Positions 1 through 5,912 of a stretch of DNA of 30,611 nt are shown here, one piece after another. The stretch comes from a virus, in the IMG/VR virus record IMGVR_UViG_3300038505_000022, positions 1-30,611 of that record, one strand, 5' to 3'. The notes under the pieces are model-generated. The model made no database searches, was not told the origin of the DNA, and saw only the letters and a list, made by a program, of their open reading frames with translations. The translations under genes were made by a program, and so were the position numbers. How positions within the stretch are numbered: position 1 is the first letter of the stretch; each line of letters starts with the position of its first letter.

Positions 1-170
1 GCCTCTTCTTCGATATTTCTAAGACCTTCAGGTATTGTGGATGGCTTAACATAAAACTCAAATTCTTCTATCGGAGTTAACTTTTCGTCCGTCACGAGAA
101 AAAATCCTTGCAATATAGGATTCTTTTCTGGGTTAAGCCCGCCAGTTTCTAGATCGAATAAAACAAACAT
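1..170 (-). CDS. DnaQ-like 3'-5' exonuclease, N-terminal part
   Basis: Only the first 56 codons lie in the window; the gene runs off the left edge. The translation starts MFVLFDLETGGLNPEKN, which carries the Exo I motif of DEDD exonucleases (aspartate and glutamate of D-x-E, here DLETGG), within ten residues of the start as is usual for DnaQ/RNase T-type enzymes. The start ATG at 170 has AGAGG about seven bases upstream. By family, such enzymes remove nucleotides from 3' ends during proofreading, repair or RNA turnover; a free-standing phage copy could serve replication or recombination. Exo II and Exo III lie outside the window, so the exact subfamily cannot be set. Confidence 0.75.
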   Translation of the reverse strand, partial: MFVLFDLETGGLNPEKNPILQGFFLVTDEKLTPIEEFEFYVKPSTIPEGLRNIEEE

Positions 171-179
171 AAAAACCTC

Positions 180-287
180 TTAAGAGAGAGCTAGCCACAA
201 TACAAAAGCCCAAAAAATTATGTCAAAAGCAATTACGAGTCCTAATTTCTTTTTGTTTTGTAAAACTTCTAATGCCCAGGTTCTCAT
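180..287 (-). pseudogene. Small one-helix membrane protein gene, separated from its ribosome site
   Basis: A 35-codon frame reading MRTWALEVLQNKKKLG followed by a hydrophobic helix rich in Ile, Phe, Trp and Leu, ending TAA ten bases before the exonuclease start. It is too short for a usual ORF cut-off. The ATG at 287 has no Shine-Dalgarno sequence because a HEARO-type RNA element lies directly upstream. On the far side of that element, AGGAGG is followed by another ATGAGAA at 550-544. The simplest reading is one gene whose ribosome site and first codons (541-561) were split from the rest by insertion. The frame is still open a few codons upstream of 287, so weak expression remains possible. 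Function unknown; a one-helix membrane peptide could be a lysis or superinfection factor, but nothing shows this. Confidence 0.45.
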
Positions 288-289
288 TT

Positions 290-540
290 TAATATCACGC
301 GGCGGTGTTCCCGGCATTCATGCCGGGGAGGAGCCGCGTCCTCCAATAGTTGAACGCCAGAAACTTACAATCCGACGGGCGGGCGTTCTGGCACAACCGC
401 TTCCCATCGGCGAGTCGGTTCAGTTGCCTTCAAACGGCCCTCTCGGACCTCGGCCACCTTAGTCCTCCGTTTAAATCTCCGTTTCACGCTTGGCATGCGC
501 TACTCTTTCAAGCCACCGGCTTCAGCCGGGGGTGGTTGAC
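290..540 (-). ncRNA. HEARO / IscB-type OMEGA RNA without an iscB gene
   Basis: A GC-rich, highly structured block unlike its AT-rich surroundings. Read on the minus strand it begins GTCAACCACCCCCGGCTGAA with a 5' hairpin (CCACC...GGTGG, 513-535). It continues with GCGCATGCC, a GTGGCCGAGGTCC segment, an AACCG/CGGTT stem (395-399 with 416-420) and a GAACGCC/GGCGTTC stem (352-358 with 382-388). It ends in a terminal hairpin of seven base pairs, CCCGGCA with loop TTCA (310-327). Order and motifs match my memory of HEARO RNAs, the guide RNAs of IscB nucleases in IS200/IS605-type elements. In that family the guide is the approximately 16 nt just 5' of the scaffold, here about 541-556. No IscB reading frame follows; the next downstream frame is the small membrane gene. 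It may therefore be a non-autonomous element acted on in trans, or a remnant. Confidence 0.75.
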
Positions 541-547
541 TTTTTCT

Positions 548-561
548 CATTGTTGCCTCCT
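548..561 (-). promoter_or_regulatory. Orphaned ribosome binding site and start codon
   Basis: On the minus strand AGGAGG lies six bases before ATGAGAAAAAG. From this ATG the frame enters the HEARO element and stops after 16 codons, so the signal no longer serves a real gene. The same bases would be the guide of the adjacent HEARO RNA. The natural partner is the small membrane-protein frame at 180-287, which also begins ATGAGAA. Confidence 0.5.
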
Positions 562-577
562 TTGTTGTTTGTTTTGT

Positions 578-1045
578 CTATAAAACCCCGCTGGTAACAC
601 GAGGCAGGGTATCGCGTTTTTGTTTTTGTTTTAGCTCATCTGCAATTTGCTTTATTTTATCTATCAACATATCTTGATAAAAATAATCGTCGTTCTGAAG
701 AAGGGTTATTTTAGAATCATCTAACTTAATATCAGTTTGCCAATCACTTTGTTCTATGATTACTTTTTCAAACCGTTCTTCTAAATAATCAACTAACTTA
801 ATTATTCTTTCATCGTCATATCCGAAGTAAAAATATTGATAAATTAAACTGACTCGGGACTTTTCTGATTCTAAACGCGCCTTGATATTGTCATTCCCAT
901 ATAAATATGTATCGACAATGCTACCTCTCATGGATTCAAACGCATACGATAATTCATCTAGCTCATTTATTGTAAATGCATATTTATCATCGACGATGAC
1001 AGTAAAAGCTTCCTCCGGTTTTGATTTGATTCTGATTCTTTTCAT
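578..1045 (-). CDS. Unknown 155-aa acidic protein
   Basis: Not recognised. Begins MKRIRIKSKPEEAFTVIVDD with AAAGGAGG eight bases upstream of the ATG and its own strong promoter (1087-1115), so it is the first gene of a transcription unit. The protein is rich in Asp, Glu, Tyr and Lys, has no membrane segment and no cysteine motif. The C-terminal half looks helical, with an amphipathic stretch near residues 130-145 (KQIADELKQKQKRD). Small acidic proteins behind strong promoters in phages are often early host-interaction factors, but that is only inference from position. The gene ends 17 bp before the orphaned ribosome site of the interrupted small gene, suggesting the two once formed an operon. 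Confidence 0.8.
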   Translation of the reverse strand: MKRIRIKSKPEEAFTVIVDDKYAFTINELDELSYAFESMRGSIVDTYLYGNDNIKARLESEKSRVSLIYQYFYFGYDDERIIKLVDYLEERFEKVIIEQSDWQTDIKLDDSKITLLQNDDYFYQDMLIDKIKQIADELKQKQKRDTLPRVTSGVL

Positions 1046-1086
1046 AAAAAACCTCCTTTGTTGTTACTGTTTTAATATATATTTTC

Positions 1087-1115
1087 ATTCTATACTATAT
1101 AACACAATATGTCAA
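1087..1115 (-). promoter_or_regulatory. Sigma-70 type promoter for the 578-1045 gene
   Basis: On the minus strand, TTGACA (1115-1110), 17 bp, then TAGAAT (1092-1087). Perfect -35, good spacing, one mismatch from consensus at -10. Transcription would start near 1080, giving a leader of about 35 bases that contains the AAAGGAGG ribosome site. Confidence 0.85.
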
Positions 1116-1183
1116 GAACAAAAAACCCCTGTCTCAAATTGACAAAACTTCCTTGATTATATGATATCAAAAAACCAATAGGA

Positions 1184-1316
1184 GGTCGAGCTATTTTTTT
1201 CTGATGGTAAAACGACCTTCGATAATATTGACTAACTGTCTTGTACCATCACGATACACCAATGCGTGCGTATTCATCCAGCTGGAGGCCCCTACATTAT
1301 ATTCTAGCTTGAGCTT
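1184..1316. repeat. 133-bp partial copy of the nuclease gene end (copy 1)
   Basis: Nearly identical to 2895-3027; I count three mismatches (at 1188, near 1229, and 1311). It reproduces about the last 41 codons of the metallophosphoesterase gene, its TAG stop, and about ten bases beyond. Similarity stops exactly at 1316/1317, where the first 36-bp repeat begins. On the far side it continues into unique sequence that runs to the promoter at 1087-1115. Copy 1 probably shows the original downstream flank of the nuclease gene. The two copies are direct repeats around a 1.58-kb block containing the CRISPR-like repeats and the TnpB element. Confidence 0.95.
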
Positions 1317-1418
1317 CCTCCGACTTCCCCTCAAATCAGGGTACTTTTATACTTCTAAAATTTTAGGTGAAAGCATCTCAGGCCTCCGACTTCCCCTCAA
1401 ATCAGGGTACTTTTATAC
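1317..1418 (-). CRISPR. CRISPR-like mini-array: two identical 36-bp repeats, one 30-bp spacer
   Basis: Positions 1317-1352 and 1383-1418 are identical over 36 bp. Read on the minus strand each starts GTATAAAAGTACCC and ends GGGGAAGTCGGAGG, with a short internal hairpin (CCCT, six-base loop, AGGG). They are separated by 30 bp of unrelated sequence (1353-1382). A further unique stretch of exactly 30 bp (1419-1448) separates the second repeat from the end of the TnpB element. Repeat and spacer sizes are those of CRISPR arrays, and cas-less mini-arrays are known in large phages. Cautions: only two repeats, no cas1/cas2 in the window, and the 30-bp spacer contains a 12-bp palindrome (CTAAAATTTTAG). 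A pair of regulatory repeats or decayed element ends is the main alternative. Confidence 0.45.
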
Positions 1419-1600
1419 ACAAATGAGCTTCGAAAAATTTGCTCGGGGATTGACATCCTCCCCGGCCTGAAGGCCAAGGATTCCTACCACGATTACGCAT
1501 AGTTACCTCCATACGCAACCGTCTCGGTGGGTTCCTGCTTCCGATCACTAGCGTGATTCGATCCACAGGCCATCCGGGCTGATGCAAGCAGACTATCTGC
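1419..1600 (-). ncRNA. Predicted TnpB OMEGA RNA with guide region
   Basis: In IS605-type elements the 3' end of tnpB and the right end are processed into a guide RNA whose guide lies just outside the element. Here the minus strand after tnpB reads into a compact hairpin (GGCCT/AGGCC, 1464-1475), then GGGGAGGATGTCAA, the typical right-end motif, finishing at about 1449. The flanking bases 1448 downward (CCCCGAGCAAATTTTTCG) would be the guide. The 5' limit inside the tnpB 3' end is a guess from the usual length of these RNAs. Confidence 0.6.
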
Positions 1601-2785
1601 CAGCATCCCGACCGAAGCGTCAGTCGTGTCCTGCCCTTCGTCTCGCAATATTTGAATCCCGCGAGAAAGGATATTAATCGCGCCGACTAAATCGGCGTTA
1701 TTCTTGAATCCACACTCTACGCACTCGAACTTATCCTGTGTTAGTCTATTGTCCTCGGACACATAACCACAACACGGACAAGTACGGCTCGTATTTTGCG
1801 GAAATACTAGGATGAGTTTACCACCATTCCATGCCAGCTTGTACTCTAGCTGACGACGAAACTCATACCATCCTTGGTCGAGGATAGACTTGTTCAAGCC
1901 AGATTTAGCACGAACATTCTTTCCTGGTGACTCCTTAGTACCTGCTGCCGACTTAGACATATTTTGAACCTGCAAATCCTCAATACATACTATCGCGTGG
2001 CTTTTGCTGATAGCAGTTGAGGTTTTATGCAGGAAATCTTGTCTAATATTAGCGATACGAGTATGAATACGCTGGACTCTAGCTTTTGCCTTCTTCCAGT
2101 TATTACTAAACTTAACCTTGCGAGAGAGTGACTGCTGCGCTTTGCGCAAAGCAACTTGATGCCGCTTGAAGCTATTGATAGGTGCGTAAAACGTACCGTC
2201 TGAAAGTGTTGCGAATTGCGCAACACCTAAGTCGATTCCGACTATACCACCTTTAGGGATAGGCTTTTCAACCTCTCTCCTAGTTTGAATGGAAACAAAC
2301 CATTTACCACTCTTGAAACTGACAGTGATGTTTCGCAAATCGCCTAACACTTTGCGGCTGTTACGATAACGTATCCAACCAAGTTTAGGTAGGTAAATAC
2401 GATTATTATCCTGGTCTAGTTTGAATGCTTTTGGATCAGGATAACGAAAGCTATCTTGGTTACGTCCTTTTTTCTTAAATTGAGGGAAATCGGCGCGTTT
2501 AGCGAAGAAATTGGTATAAGCCTTCTCTAAGTCCTTAAGTTTTTGTTGTAGAATAGAACAAGGAGCTTCAGCTAGCCAAGCTGTTTCTTCACTATTTCGC
2601 CACTCTGTAAGCAGCTTACACAGTCCAGCATAGCCGAGTTTCTTCTCCCCTTGTTCATAACGCTCCTTCTGTAAGGCCAAAGCCTTATTATACACAAACC
2701 TACAAGCACCAGCGTAAAACCGCATTTGCTGCTTTTGCTGGCTATTCGGTCTAAGCTCAAATTTGAAGGCTTGTAGTCTTTGCAT
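1493..2785 (-). CDS. tnpB: TnpB RNA-guided nuclease, IS605 family
   Basis: A full-length 430-residue TnpB (family usually about 400). The N-terminal helix-turn-helix region begins MQRLQAFKFELRPNSQQ. RuvC-like motifs: GIDLGVAQFATLSDG with Asp185, IVCIEDLQVQNM with Glu269, and NADLVGAINIL with Asp364/365. Between the last two is a zinc finger, CPCC near 336-339 and CVEC near 355-358. All three catalytic acids are present, so it should be active. Known TnpBs use an OMEGA RNA made from the element's right end to cut DNA next to a TAM, which helps the element persist after excision. The last 50 residues (ending PTETVAYGGNYA) overlap the predicted guide RNA. It has its own promoter, and transcription would start at or next to the ATG, so the mRNA may be leaderless. 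Confidence 0.95.
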   Translation of the reverse strand: MQRLQAFKFELRPNSQQKQQMRFYAGACRFVYNKALALQKERYEQGEKKLGYAGLCKLLTEWRNSEETAWLAEAPCSILQQKLKDLEKAYTNFFAKRADFPQFKKKGRNQDSFRYPDPKAFKLDQDNNRIYLPKLGWIRYRNSRKVLGDLRNITVSFKSGKWFVSIQTRREVEKPIPKGGIVGIDLGVAQFATLSDGTFYAPINSFKRHQVALRKAQQSLSRKVKFSNNWKKAKARVQRIHTRIANIRQDFLHKTSTAISKSHAIVCIEDLQVQNMSKSAAGTKESPGKNVRAKSGLNKSILDQGWYEFRRQLEYKLAWNGGKLILVFPQNTSRTCPCCGYVSEDNRLTQDKFECVECGFKNNADLVGAINILSRGIQILRDEGQDTTDASVGMLADSLLASARMACGSNHASDRKQEPTETVAYGGNYA

Positions 2786-2791
2786 AGTTTA

Positions 2792-2820
2792 ATTTTAACT
2801 CAATTTATTAATTGTGTCAA
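2792..2820 (-). promoter_or_regulatory. Sigma-70 type promoter of tnpB
   Basis: On the minus strand TTGACA (2820-2815), 17 bp, TAAAAT (2797-2792). The -10 ends seven bases before the tnpB ATG at 2785, and there is no Shine-Dalgarno sequence between, consistent with a leaderless transcript. Confidence 0.8.
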
Positions 2821-2894
2821 GAATATTTTTTATGGACCACAGTATCATCTCGCTATCCTTTCCCGCCCTGAACGGCAGGGCTTGCCGCGCGCCT

Positions 2895-3027
2895 GGTCAA
2901 GCTATTTTTTTCTGATGGTAAAACGACCTTCGATAATATTGACTAGCTGTCTTGTACCATCACGATACACCAATGCGTGCGTATTCATCCAGCTGGAGGC
3001 CCCTACATTATATTCTAGCTTCAGCTT
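2895..3027. repeat. 133-bp repeat, copy 2 (inside the nuclease gene end)
   Basis: The in-place copy of the sequence duplicated at 1184-1316, covering the 3' end of the metallophosphoesterase gene. Copy 2 reads CTTGAC after the stop codon where copy 1 reads CTCGAC. The TTGAC target of the TnpB element is therefore present only here. Confidence 0.95.
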
Positions 3028-4479
3028 AGAGCTAGTACCTACACTCATAGCCCCGTGCCAAATTTCTGGCGTGTGAGTATGCCCAAATATACACTTTCCA
3101 TAAGCCCTAAACATACCTTTTGCGCCCGGATTTCTAGAGCCGTTAGTTCCTATATCTCCGTGGGCCGACAAATAGTTTCCTGCCACCACAAATGGCTCGT
3201 CCCTTTTAAGGAACATTATGCGCTTCATCTCTTTTTCTGAAATACCATATTTTTTGTAGGCATACACTAGCGGGTCTTCTCCTTGTATAGCAACTATCGC
3301 TAGTTCTAAAGAAAGCTGGCGGTTGTTAGGCGCAAAATCACCCCTAGCTAAATACCTATGTAAAAACTCATCGTGATTAGACCTTACAAAGACTAATTTT
3401 GTACTGCTTGGATATTTGCTTAAGTACTGTTTGATGATCTTAACGTTTTCCTTAATCTCTTCCTCTAAAGATAATTGGCCATAATTTGCCCTTCTAGCCA
3501 ACAGCACATAATTATGTGCTTCATGGTGGTTTATACTAACGCCAGAAAAGAAATCATGAAAAACTACATATTGTGGTGTGGACATTGTCAATAAGTCATG
3601 GGTAGCTCTCTCTACCTCAGGATCTGTTTCTGTCACATGATAATCTCCCAATACGGCCACAGAGGGGGCCTCTGTGTCAATTGAATTGGGGCAATATCGA
3701 ACGCACAAATCCACAAAACTTCCATCTGGTGACATTTCTATATTTCTAAAATGAAAATATTTATCATCTTGAACTTCTACGACCACGGCCCCCATAACAT
3801 GGTGGGTCATAGCTAAGGTATCCCTTCTTTTAGGGACCCCATCATGCGGCATATAATTTGGCTTGGTTACGGCGCCCGTAGATTGAATTACGGCTGTAAA
3901 ATCAGACGCATTAGCGATATGCCTTCTTCTTTGTTTGGGGCTTCCTACTATAATTGTTTTATCTTGTTTTGCAATCGCCTCAAGACCTACTACCGGATCT
4001 ATCTGTTTAGGATCAATTTTGATAGGATGAACCGTCACGTTAGAATTGAGGTGTAGCGGCCTAAAAACAATCAAAACATCGGGGTCCTTAGATATAGTAG
4101 GGTCAAGGTCAAATAACTGATAGTTGGAGGGTATAACTAATAGTTTAGCCTTATTAACGGCACAATACTTTTTAAGGGACTCATAAAATTTCTTATGAAC
4201 AGGAGCGCCGCCTACCGCCGTTGTAACGACAAATACCTTATGGCCCTGTATCGACTTTTTCTGGTCCTCTAATAGTGAGTCCGTGTATATATTAAGTTTT
4301 TTGAGGGTTTTATCCTGACGCTCTGCTTTGTCTTTTAGATTGTTTAGGTTCCCAAAATGGTATCTAACCATATCTCTAGAGATACCATAACTTAGCAAAT
4401 CGGCTCTTGTGGGCCATTTTCCTAGCTTGTGAGCAATGTCGATATACTTTTTAAGTATTTTTTTTGCCACAGAAGTCAT
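2902..4479 (-). CDS. Metallophosphoesterase, phage T5 A1-like nuclease
   Basis: 525 residues. The C-terminal half carries calcineurin-type metallophosphoesterase motifs: VLGDYH (277-281), SNHDE (367-371, in place of GNHDE), SAHGD (438-442) and GHTHTPEI (466-473). These residues bind two metal ions in the family. The N-terminal 50 residues look like a small DNA-binding or helix-turn-helix domain (KWPTRADLLSYGISRDMVRY). Size and order recall the T5 A1 protein, implicated in host DNA degradation early in infection; that match is from memory and not proven. ATG at 4479 follows AGGAGAAG. Another small unknown gene lies 17 bp upstream. The last 41 codons are duplicated at 1184-1316, and a TnpB element begins six bases after the stop codon. 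Confidence 0.8.
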   Translation of the reverse strand: MTSVAKKILKKYIDIAHKLGKWPTRADLLSYGISRDMVRYHFGNLNNLKDKAERQDKTLKKLNIYTDSLLEDQKKSIQGHKVFVVTTAVGGAPVHKKFYESLKKYCAVNKAKLLVIPSNYQLFDLDPTISKDPDVLIVFRPLHLNSNVTVHPIKIDPKQIDPVVGLEAIAKQDKTIIVGSPKQRRRHIANASDFTAVIQSTGAVTKPNYMPHDGVPKRRDTLAMTHHVMGAVVVEVQDDKYFHFRNIEMSPDGSFVDLCVRYCPNSIDTEAPSVAVLGDYHVTETDPEVERATHDLLTMSTPQYVVFHDFFSGVSINHHEAHNYVLLARRANYGQLSLEEEIKENVKIIKQYLSKYPSSTKLVFVRSNHDEFLHRYLARGDFAPNNRQLSLELAIVAIQGEDPLVYAYKKYGISEKEMKRIMFLKRDEPFVVAGNYLSAHGDIGTNGSRNPGAKGMFRAYGKCIFGHTHTPEIWHGAMSVGTSSKLKLEYNVGASSWMNTHALVYRDGTRQLVNIIEGRFTIRKK

Positions 4480-4496
4480 GGCTTCTCCTACTATGT

Positions 4497-5003
4497 CTAG
4501 CTAGCTTGCTGCTCTAGGATTCTGTAAATCTCTACGACTTCATAAAGTAGGTCATTTACGGCAGTAGAATCCCCGCGCTTAAGTCCGATCAAAGCCTTCC
4601 TAACATCTTCCGACATCATCTTGACAGGAGCTTGCGCCCTATTTGTATGTACCTTGCCATCTTTTAAAACCCTTAAAACCACAAAAGAATTTTCTGAAAT
4701 AGACCCATTTTGATCGTCCTCCAAAATCCCTTTTTCTTTTAACCCATCTACTTTACTAGCCAGTTCTTGGGATTCCATTTGCTCGACAACTGACTGGATG
4801 GTCTGGTCGGATACGTTCATAACCAGCATTAAAGCCTTTAACTGTTGGTATAGCAAGCCCAGGGTATCTATTATTGTTTGTTGCCTATTGTGTAGCTCTG
4901 CAATGCTCAAATCCAATGTCTGGACAGATTTTAACAAAACTTCAAACTTTTCTGCTGGAAGCATTTTCCTAAACTGCTCTGCGGCCGTTAGTTGTTCACT
5001 CAT
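4497..5003 (-). CDS. Unknown 168-aa helical protein
   Basis: Not recognised. Begins MSEQLTAAEQFRKMLPAEKF, with GGGG eight bases before the ATG. Residues 15-85 look continuously helical with heptad-like hydrophobic spacing (LLKSVQTLDLSIAELHNRQ), suggesting oligomerisation. A short beta-like stretch (SFVVLRVLKDGKVH) and another helix follow. No cysteines and no membrane segment. It lies two bases after the stop of the 5006-5857 gene and just before the A1-like nuclease, in one transcription unit driven from 5877-5905. A structural or DNA-associated role is possible but not shown. Confidence 0.75.
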   Translation of the reverse strand: MSEQLTAAEQFRKMLPAEKFEVLLKSVQTLDLSIAELHNRQQTIIDTLGLLYQQLKALMLVMNVSDQTIQSVVEQMESQELASKVDGLKEKGILEDDQNGSISENSFVVLRVLKDGKVHTNRAQAPVKMMSEDVRKALIGLKRGDSTAVNDLLYEVVEIYRILEQQAS

Positions 5004-5005
5004 AA

Positions 5006-5857
5006 TTATCCCCTTTCTCTATTAGTTTTTAAGATTTCCCCTAGATTGCGGCTTAATAACTCTGCGCGCGCAGTAGATATTGCGTTTTCCTCGTTTATGC
5101 CAGGCTTTGGAGTATAAAAAGAAGGATGCCCCCTTGGCCTAGACAAATCATCTATAGCATCTGATATTTCACGAAAACGCCTCCTTTCTTCTTCTGTCCA
5201 TTCGTTATCTTTTTGTTGTACATTTTTTAAAATTAAATCACGTTCTTTTTTTAGCGCACTGATGGAAAGCCTAGCCTGCTGTAACTCACTAGTCTGTTTG
5301 GACACATTGTCGGCAGAGCCATTTTGACTAAGGCTTTCTGGACGTGTCAATACGGTCTTATTATCCATAGCTCTTTTTGTTTCTAGTGCCTCTAGACTTT
5401 CTTCTTTAATGGGCTTTTTGGTAGAAACCCTAGAGTCCTGTATGGGTTTTAATTTAGGAGTTTCTGTAGCTGTTTTTTCCGTGCCTCTAAGCTCTCCGGT
5501 GGTTATAGATGGCGCTTCTTTATGTTTTACCTTTTCTAGCAAGGCCTTCAAAAGCAAAATATCTTCCGGCTCAAGCTGCAGGCCTGACGCCTCCTTCTGC
5601 TTTCTTTCTACCTTCTTTAGCCCAAGCAAAATTTCAAGGCGCATTGTGGCAAACTGAGCAATTTCGCTTCTTACTTTATTGAGGACGTCCGGACTCGCAT
5701 TGACACCATCAAATATATCCTGTTCAATTAATAATTTGTACAAGTTGCCTTGCTCAATACGAGCTGTGGCGATCTGTATAGGGTCAAGCCCTTCTTCAAA
5801 CATTTCGTCAGACCTTAATGATTCTTCGACTATATCGTCCCAATCTGACTGTTTCAT
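5006..5857 (-). CDS. Unknown 283-aa coiled-coil protein
   Basis: Not recognised. Begins MKQSDWDDIVEESLRSDEMF; AAGGAG lies nine bases before the ATG. The N-terminal 110 residues are acidic and helical. A central low-complexity part (about 115-190) is rich in Lys, Thr, Ser and Glu and probably disordered. A second helical stretch (LQQARLSISALKKERDLILK, about 195-215) looks like a coiled coil. The C-terminus ends RELLSRNLGEILKTNRERG-like and is basic. It is the first gene of the unit that continues through the 168-residue protein to the A1-like nuclease, directly behind a strong promoter. A scaffold, terminase-small-like or regulatory role would each fit; none is supported by a motif. Confidence 0.75.
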   Translation of the reverse strand: MKQSDWDDIVEESLRSDEMFEEGLDPIQIATARIEQGNLYKLLIEQDIFDGVNASPDVLNKVRSEIAQFATMRLEILLGLKKVERKQKEASGLQLEPEDILLLKALLEKVKHKEAPSITTGELRGTEKTATETPKLKPIQDSRVSTKKPIKEESLEALETKRAMDNKTVLTRPESLSQNGSADNVSKQTSELQQARLSISALKKERDLILKNVQQKDNEWTEEERRRFREISDAIDDLSRPRGHPSFYTPKPGINEENAISTARAELLSRNLGEILKTNRERG

Positions 5858-5876
5858 AATAAAACTCCTTAATCGT

Positions 5877-5905
5877 ATAATACCTTAAAAACACAAGAAT
5901 GTCAA
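5877..5905 (-). promoter_or_regulatory. Strong sigma-70 promoter for the 5857-2902 unit
   Basis: Minus strand TTGACA (5905-5900), 17 bp, TATTAT (5882-5877), one mismatch to consensus in total. Start predicted near 5870, giving a leader of about 13 bases that just contains the AAGGAG ribosome site. It sits in the 55-bp gap after nrdA. Confidence 0.88.
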
Positions 5906-5912
5906 TAGTTTT

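Larger units (their letters stand above)
1449..2895 (-). mobile_element. IS200/IS605-type element carrying only tnpB
   Basis: About 1.45 kb. The left end lies beside TTGAC (2900-2896 on the minus strand), the usual type of target/TAM sequence. It contains an imperfect palindrome with stem GCCCTG/CAGGGC (2865-2881). The right end has hairpin GGCCT/AGGCC followed by GGGGAGGATGTCAA. There is no tnpA (Y1 HUH transposase), so it would depend on a transposase supplied in trans. TTGAC lies four to eight bases after the last sense codon's stop TAG of the nuclease gene, which is therefore left intact. The sequence beyond the right end does not match the expected empty-site continuation (see copy 1), so this is not a simple single insertion. 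Confidence 0.8.

Noticed and set aside
220-583. Plus-strand open frames of 77-80 codons across the GC-rich block
   Set aside because: They are translations of the structured RNA, with proline/arginine-rich sequence and no ribosome sites.
1138-1170. Plus-strand TTGACA followed by TATGAT as a promoter
   Set aside because: Spacing only about 15 bp and no plus-strand gene follows.
1165-1200. Terminator hairpin after the duplicated nuclease end (AATAG/CTATT then T-run)
   Set aside because: Only five A/T-rich base pairs; too weak to claim.
1353-1382. Spacer matches elsewhere in the window
   Set aside because: I found no convincing match by eye on either strand; a proper search is needed outside this window.
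4497-5003. Small terminase assignment for the 168-aa helical protein
   Set aside because: No DNA-binding motif is visible and it is not near terL.
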